A stretch of 55,038 nucleotides of DNA from contig JBHEMU010000168.1 in NCBI GenBank assembly GCA_046262415.1, forward strand, positions 1-55,038, given 5' to 3'. The notes under the pieces are model-generated. The model was not told where the DNA came from. It worked only from the letters and a program-made list of their open reading frames with translations, and did not search any database. Below, piece after piece: positions 50,494 through 55,038 of this stretch. Position numbers and translations under genes: made by a program. This DNA is from JACDAS01 sp046262415. GTDB lineage: Bacteria; Actinomycetota; Thermoleophilia; Gaiellales; Gaiellaceae. Position 1 is the first letter of the stretch; each line of letters begins with the position of its first letter.

Positions 50494-53243
50494 GCGCCCG
50501 TCGCGGCAAGCGCCCGGCCGGCCTCGGGCAGCCGACGCGAGACGATCTGCGAGACCCCGTCGGCGGCCATCGTGACGCCGTAGAGGATATCGGCGGCCTC
50601 CATCGTCCTCTTCTGGTGCGTGATCACGATGAACTGCGCCCGGTCGGCGTAGCGGCGCAGCAGCTCGACGAACCGGCCGATGTTGGCGTCGTCGAGCGCC
50701 GCCTCGACCTCGTCGAGCAGGTAGAAGGGCGACGGCCGCGCGAGGAAGAGCGAGAAGAGGAACGCGATCGCCCCGAGCGCCTTCTCGCCCCCCGAGAGCA
50801 GCGACAGCCGCGTCACGCGCTTCCCCGCCGGGCGGAGCTCGACCTCGATGCCCGGCGATCCGGCCTCCTCGCCTTCGTCCGGCTCCGGCTCGGTCAGGCG
50901 CAGCCGGCCGTGCCCGCCCGGGAAGAGGGTCGCCGACACCTCCTCGAAGTGCGCCGCGACGGCCTGGAACGTCTCGGCGAAGCGGCGCTCCACCGTCTCC
51001 ACGAGGTCGGCGCGCAACCGGTCGAGCTCGGCGAGGCTCCGCTCGAGGTCCTCTCGCTGCTCGGAGAGCTCCGCGAGCCGTTCTTTCTCCCGCTCGTACT
51101 CCTCCTTCGCCAGCGGGTTGACCCCGCCCAGCGACTCGCGGCGGCGCTCGAGCCGCTCGAGCCGCGCGGCGAGCGCCTCGGGGTCCGACCCCTCCGCCGG
51201 AGTGGCACCCGCCGCGGCGAGCCGTCGCCCGGCCTCGTCGGCCTCGGCGGCCAGCCTCGCCAGCTCGATCTCGACGGCGCCCGCCCTCTCCGCCGCCTCG
51301 GCGGCCTCACGGCGAGTCCCGGCCTCCCCCGCTCCGAGTGTCCGGAGCCGCGCGCCGAGCTCGGCGGCCCGGCCGGAGCCCGCGTCGACCCGGGCGCGGA
51401 GCGGCGCCTCGAAGCGGGCCGAGCGCCCGGCGGCATGCTCGAGCGCGGCGGCGAGGCGCTCGGCCAGCTGCGCCGGCCGTCGCAGCCGCTCGGGGTCGAG
51501 CACGGTCCGGCCCCGCGCCGACCCGACCCTGCCGAGCGCCGCTTCCGCGCGGGCGGCCGCCTCGGCCGCCGCAGCCGCCGAAGCGGCCGCCAGCTCGGCG
51601 CTCCGCCCGAGCTCGTCCGCCTCCGCGGCGAGCGCCCTCCGCCTGGCGGCGAGCTCGAGCAGCACGGACTCCGCCGTCTCGCCCGCGAACCGCAGCTCGC
51701 CGGCCCGCGCGTCGTAGCAGTGCCCCTCCAGGGTGACGGCCAGGCCGCTACCGGTGCCGGTCAGCTCCCCGAGCCCGACGACCCGGACGTCGTCGAGCAG
51801 CGCGGCGGCGGCCTCTCCCCCCGGACGCTCGCGGACGCGCTCCCGCAGCGCCCCGGCACCGGGAGGCGGCGGCAGCTCGTCGCCTCGCCGCCCTCCGGCG
51901 ACGACCACGCCGACGCTGCCGAGGCCCTCCGCGCGCGTGCGCTCGATCAGCTTCAGGCCGGCCGCGACGTCGGGCGCGAGAACCGCGGCGCCGCGCCATG
52001 CGAGCGCGGCGGCGACGGCACGCTCGTACCCCGGCTCGACCTCGAGCAGGGTGAGCACGAGCTCCTGCCCGGCCTCCGCGAGCGCGCGCGCCGCCGGGGG
52101 TAGACCTTCGCGCTCGGCCAGGCCGCGGTCCAGCGCCTCCAGCCGGGCGCGCGCCAGCGCCGCCCGCTCGGCGAGCAGGTCGCGCTCGCCGGCGAGCGTC
52201 CGCGCCGCGCCCGCCGCTTCGGCGGCGGCGCGCTCCAGCTCGGCCCCGGTCCCCGGAGCCGCCTCGGAGAGCTCGACCGCCTCGGCGAGCTCGCCGCAGA
52301 GGCGGTCCCGGAGCGCGAGCACGGTCTCGAGCCGCAGCGCCAGGCGCTCCGAGGCGGACCGGTGGCGGTAGAGCGCCGCCGTCGCCGCCTCGCGCCGCCC
52401 CGCCGCGTCGGCGAGCTCGTCCTCGACGCCCGCCCGCTCACGGAGCAGGGCCTCAAGGCGCCGCTCGATCCGCCCGCGCTCGAGGGCCGCCGCCGCCTGC
52501 CGCTCCCGGGCCGCGTCGGCCCGGGCCTCGATCTCGGCGAGGTCGACCGTCGCGACCGCGGCCCGGAGTCCCGCGATCTCGCCGCCGAGGCGCTCGGCCC
52601 GCTCGGCCGCCGTCGCCTGCAGCGCGAGCGGCCGCAGCCGCTTGGCCACCTCGGCCTCGACGTCGCGGGCCCGCTCGGCCTGCGCGGCGACCCGGGCGAG
52701 CTTCAGCCCCGCGCGGTGGCGGCGCCGCTTGAACCGGCCGAGCCCGGCCGCCTCCTCCACGAGGGCACGGAGGTCCTCCGGCTTGCCCGCGAGCACGGCC
52801 TCGACGCGGCCCTGGCCGATCACCGAGCCGAGGCCTCCGCCGAGGCCGACGTCCGCGAGCAGCTCGACGACGTCCAGGCGCCTGACGCCGGCGCCGTTGA
52901 CGAGGTACTGACCCTCGCCGCCGCGGTGGAGGCGGCGCGCGATCGACACCTCGGCGAAGTCCAGCTCGGCGAACCCTCCGTCGGCGTTGTCGAAGAGCAG
53001 CTCGACCTCGCAGAAGGCCGCCGCGGGCCTGCTCGCAGCGCCCCCGAACAGCACGTCGTCCGCCCGCTCGGCGCGGAGCTCGCTCGGGCTCTGGCTGCCG
53101 GCCGCCCAGACGATCGCGTCGGAGACGTTCGACTTCCCGGAGCCGTTCGGCCCCACGACCACGGCGACGCCCGGCTCGAGGCGGACCTCGGTCGGCTCGG
53201 GGAACGACTTGAAGCCGCGCAGCTTGATCGCACGGAGATGCAC
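50490..53243 (-). CDS. smc: Chromosome condensation protein SMC, short form
   Basis: 917 residues, against roughly 1150-1200 in most bacteria. Walker A G-P-N-G-S-G-K-S-N (~32-40), D-V-L-F-G-G region, hinge-like middle (~380-540), signature S-L-L-S-G-G-E-K-A, and Walker B F-Y-L-L-D-E-V-E-A-A-L-D-D. Both coiled-coil arms are shortened by about the same amount, so the overall design is kept. Ala/Arg/Glu-rich arms are typical for GC-rich genomes. Sits in the plsX-acpP-rnc-smc-ftsY order; ATG start. Confidence 0.93.
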   Translation of the reverse strand: MHLRAIKLRGFKSFPEPTEVRLEPGVAVVVGPNGSGKSNVSDAIVWAAGSQSPSELRAERADDVLFGGAASRPAAAFCEVELLFDNADGGFAELDFAEVSIARRLHRGGEGQYLVNGAGVRRLDVVELLADVGLGGGLGSVIGQGRVEAVLAGKPEDLRALVEEAAGLGRFKRRRHRAGLKLARVAAQAERARDVEAEVAKRLRPLALQATAAERAERLGGEIAGLRAAVATVDLAEIEARADAARERQAAAALERGRIERRLEALLRERAGVEDELADAAGRREAATAALYRHRSASERLALRLETVLALRDRLCGELAEAVELSEAAPGTGAELERAAAEAAGAARTLAGERDLLAERAALARARLEALDRGLAEREGLPPAARALAEAGQELVLTLLEVEPGYERAVAAALAWRGAAVLAPDVAAGLKLIERTRAEGLGSVGVVVAGGRRGDELPPPPGAGALRERVRERPGGEAAAALLDDVRVVGLGELTGTGSGLAVTLEGHCYDARAGELRFAGETAESVLLELAARRRALAAEADELGRSAELAAASAAAAAEAAARAEAALGRVGSARGRTVLDPERLRRPAQLAERLAAALEHAAGRSARFEAPLRARVDAGSGRAAELGARLRTLGAGEAGTRREAAEAAERAGAVEIELARLAAEADEAGRRLAAAGATPAEGSDPEALAARLERLERRRESLGGVNPLAKEEYEREKERLAELSEQREDLERSLAELDRLRADLVETVERRFAETFQAVAAHFEEVSATLFPGGHGRLRLTEPEPDEGEEAGSPGIEVELRPAGKRVTRLSLLSGGEKALGAIAFLFSLFLARPSPFYLLDEVEAALDDANIGRFVELLRRYADRAQFIVITHQKRTMEAADILYGVTMAADGVSQIVSRRLPEAGRALAATGA

Positions 53244-53285
53244 GCGGGACGAAGCATGACCGTCCCTCCGGCTGGCGAGGCGGTC

Positions 53286-53385
53286 CTAGGCGTCGCTCGC
53301 GACGCCGACCTCAGGAGCACGGGCTTGCCCGTGCTCCGTCTGAGTCGACCGCACGAGCGCATCCGGGTGGAGACCCACGCTCTAG
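53286..53385. repeat. Double-hairpin repeat family R, copy R4
   Basis: 100 bp between smc and rnc, CTAG at both ends. The right CTA (53382-53384) is the TAG stop of rnc on the minus strand. One difference in hairpin 1 (loop CTCGC versus CTTGC) and in hairpin 2 relative to R1 keeps pairing. Confidence 0.9.
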
Positions 53386-54125
53386 CGGACGGGCTGGGCC
53401 TCGAGGGAGAGCTTCTCGAGCGCCTCGCGCGCGGCGATCTGCTCCGCGTCCTTCTTCGAGCGACCCCTGCCGAGACCGGCCTGCTCGCCGTCGACCGAGA
53501 CGGAGCACGTGAACGTGCGGTCGTGCGCCGGCCCCTCGACCTCGACGACGGAGTAGCTCACCTGGCGCCGCTGCCGCGCCAGCACCTCCTGCAGCTCCGT
53601 CTTGTGGTCGACGTGCTGGGTGGCCGCGTACTCGATCCGGCCCGAGAACGCCGCCTGGATCGCGGGTTCGATCGTCGGGTAGCCGTGCTCGAGGAAGAGC
53701 GCCGCCAGCGCCGCCTCGAGGATCGCCGCCAGCACGTTGCCGTTGCGAGCGAGCCCCGCGAGCTCGTCGGGCGGGAGGGAGGAGTCGCCGCGCTGGGACA
53801 GCCCCGCGCCGAGCTCGAGCTCCCGCCCCACGACGGCGCAGCTCTGCCGGGAGACGACGTGCGAGCGGATCTTGGCCAGCCGCCCCTCACTGAAGTCCGG
53901 GAAGCGATCGTAGAGGGCTCGCGCGATCGCGAGCTCGAGGACGCTGTCGCCCAGGAACTCGAGCCGCTCGTACGAGGAACTGCGGTCCGCCGCCCAGGCC
54001 GAATGCGTGTAGACCTGCTCGCGCAGGTCCGGAGGCAGCTCCTCGATCAGCCGGCGGAGCTCCGCCGGGTCCCCGGAGGGCGCCCGGCTACTGGTGCGAC
54101 GAGACGTAGTCGACGGCCTGACCAA
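53382..54125 (-). CDS. rnc: Ribonuclease III
   Basis: 247 residues from a TTG; no better start lies inside. Catalytic domain with E-R-L-E-F-L-G-D-S-V-L-E-L and H-K-T-E-L-Q-E; C-terminal double-stranded-RNA-binding domain with G-R-G-R-S-K-K-D-A-E-Q-I-A-A. Cuts dsRNA in rRNA and mRNA processing. The 5' end overlaps acpP by 38 bp. Confidence 0.95.
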   Translation of the reverse strand: MVRPSTTSRRTSSRAPSGDPAELRRLIEELPPDLREQVYTHSAWAADRSSSYERLEFLGDSVLELAIARALYDRFPDFSEGRLAKIRSHVVSRQSCAVVGRELELGAGLSQRGDSSLPPDELAGLARNGNVLAAILEAALAALFLEHGYPTIEPAIQAAFSGRIEYAATQHVDHKTELQEVLARQRRQVSYSVVEVEGPAHDRTFTCSVSVDGEQAGLGRGRSKKDAEQIAAREALEKLSLEAQPVR

Positions 54126-54333
54126 CCGTCGTGATCTTCTGGGCGTCGTCGTCCGAGATCTTGATCCCGAACTGGTCCTCGAGCTCCATGATCAGCTCGA
54201 CGAGATCGAGCGAGTCGGCGTCGAGGTCCTCCTGGAAGGAGGCCTCCTCGGTGATCTCGCCTTCCTCGATCCCGAGCTGCTCGGTCAGGACCTCCTTGAC
54301 CCGCTCGAACACTTCCTCGCGCGAACCTGCCAT
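54088..54333 (-). CDS. acpP: Acyl carrier protein
   Basis: 81 residues, acidic. D-A-D-S-L-D-L-V-E-L carries the Ser41 that takes the 4'-phosphopantetheine arm. Carries growing chains in fatty-acid synthesis. Ends inside the rnc coding region. Confidence 0.96.
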   Translation of the reverse strand: MAGSREEVFERVKEVLTEQLGIEEGEITEEASFQEDLDADSLDLVELIMELEDQFGIKISDDDAQKITTVGQAVDYVSSHQ

Positions 54334-54420
54334 GTCACCTCACTCGTTGGGCACGGGCCGCCCGCGGCTCCCCGCGGGCCCCCTCGGTGTCGGGTTTCGC
54401 GATCCTATACGGGGCTCACC

Positions 54421-55038
54421 TCAGGCGGAAGCCCTGACCCGCGCGGGCAGGCGGTCGCCGAGGTGCTCCACGACCTGGTGCTCGACGCCCCTCGCGGCGA
54501 GCCTGATCGCGTTGGCGATCGCGCGGCGCGAGGAGTTCCCGTGCGCCTTGACCGCGAGCTCGCGGAGGCCGAGCAGGTAGGCGCCGCCGTACGTCTCCGG
54601 GTCGAGCCGCGAGCGGAGCTTCCGCGCCGCCGGCCGGATCAGGAGGCCGCCGAGCTTTCCGCGCGGCGTCGAGGCGATGTCCTCCCGCAGGGCCTCCAGC
54701 ACCGTCTTGATCGTGCCCTCGAGCAGCTTCAGGCAGACGTTCCCCGTGAAGCCGTCGCAGACCACGACGTCGGCGGCCTTCGACAGCAGGTGCCGGCTCT
54801 CGGTGTTCCCGCCGAAGTTGAGCTCCGTCTCGGACAGGAGGGCATGGGCCTCGAGCGTCAGCTTGTTGCCCTTCTCGGGCTCCTCGCCGATCGAGAGCAG
54901 CCGCACGGTCGGACGCTTCAGCTCGAGGATCATCTCGGCGAACACCGACCCCATGTACGCGAACTGGAGCAGGTGCTCGGCGCGCGCGTCGGCGTTCGCC
55001 CCCGAGTCGAGCAGCAGGGAGGGCCCGGCGCGGGTCGG
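54421..55038 (-). CDS. plsX: Phosphate acyltransferase PlsX, cut by window edge
   Basis: The frame is open to the right edge (about 205 residues, C-terminal part). L-L-D-S-G-A-N-A-D, G-N-K-L-T-L-E-A-H, D-V-V-V-C-D-G-F-T-G-N-V-C-L-K and Y-G-G-A-Y-L-L-G are PlsX signatures. Converts acyl-ACP to acyl-phosphate for phospholipid synthesis; adjacent to acpP. Confidence 0.93.
   Translation of the reverse strand, partial: PTRAGPSLLLDSGANADARAEHLLQFAYMGSVFAEMILELKRPTVRLLSIGEEPEKGNKLTLEAHALLSETELNFGGNTESRHLLSKAADVVVCDGFTGNVCLKLLEGTIKTVLEALREDIASTPRGKLGGLLIRPAARKLRSRLDPETYGGAYLLGLRELAVKAHGNSSRRAIANAIRLAARGVEHQVVEHLGDRLPARVRASA

Overview
The window is from a high-GC actinobacterium. The gene content (split three-subunit pntAA/pntAB/pntB transhydrogenase, DUF3105 protein, AddAB-type helicase-nuclease, C1-mismatched initiator tRNA, plsX-acpP-rnc-smc-ftsY...rpsP-rimM-trmD-lepB-rplS order) fits class Thermoleophilia (Gaiella/Solirubrobacter-like); that placement is inference. 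Most of the sequence is dense, GC-rich core genome with many 4-bp GTGA overlaps; GTG starts are very common.
Region by region. 1-6590 is an accessory stretch: the start of an IS5-type transposase at the edge, a self-inhibited Fic protein, an Mrr-like nuclease gene (2149-3696) overlapping an unknown partner gene (3665-4348), and two related winged-helix-like gene remnants (85-420 and 4411-4755) flanking that cargo, followed by a lipoprotein/secreted-propeller pair. It ends at an initiator tRNA (6593-6666). 6628-10043: PAP2 lipid phosphatase, Ppx/GppA, a CBS protein and glutamate dehydrogenase. 10074-16496: a minus-strand envelope/polysaccharide-like cluster of two secreted GH-like TIM-barrel proteins around a GT-C-like membrane protein. 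16548-25842: a response-regulator fragment, tRNA-Leu(UAA), DUF3105, DinG, RmuC, an eRF1-like protein, two frameshifted genes, TrxB and a zinc-ribbon/PAS protein. 25953-33143: nth, addA and addB. 33256-41057: topoisomerase IB, an isocitrate/isopropylmalate dehydrogenase relative, transhydrogenase, OCD-like dehydrogenase, VOC protein and FAD oxidoreductase. 41072-55038: a long minus-strand housekeeping block from plsX to dprA covering lipid synthesis, SRP targeting, signal peptidase, ribosome maturation, chromosome organisation and DNA processing.
The most interesting observations are: (1) two unrelated dispersed repeat families (a 53-168 bp element with inverted ends, three copies; a ~97 bp double-hairpin element, four copies) whose YTAR-type ends supply the TAG stop codon of the neighbouring gene in six of seven copies; (2) a signal peptidase I fused to a J-like domain in which the HPD triad is replaced by DGE; (3) the nuclease/partner gene pair and Fic gene between duplicated winged-helix remnants, a candidate uncharacterised defence locus; (4) a promoter followed at once by a strong terminator upstream of a small antitoxin-like gene; (5) single-base frameshifts concentrated in 22.7-23.8 kb.
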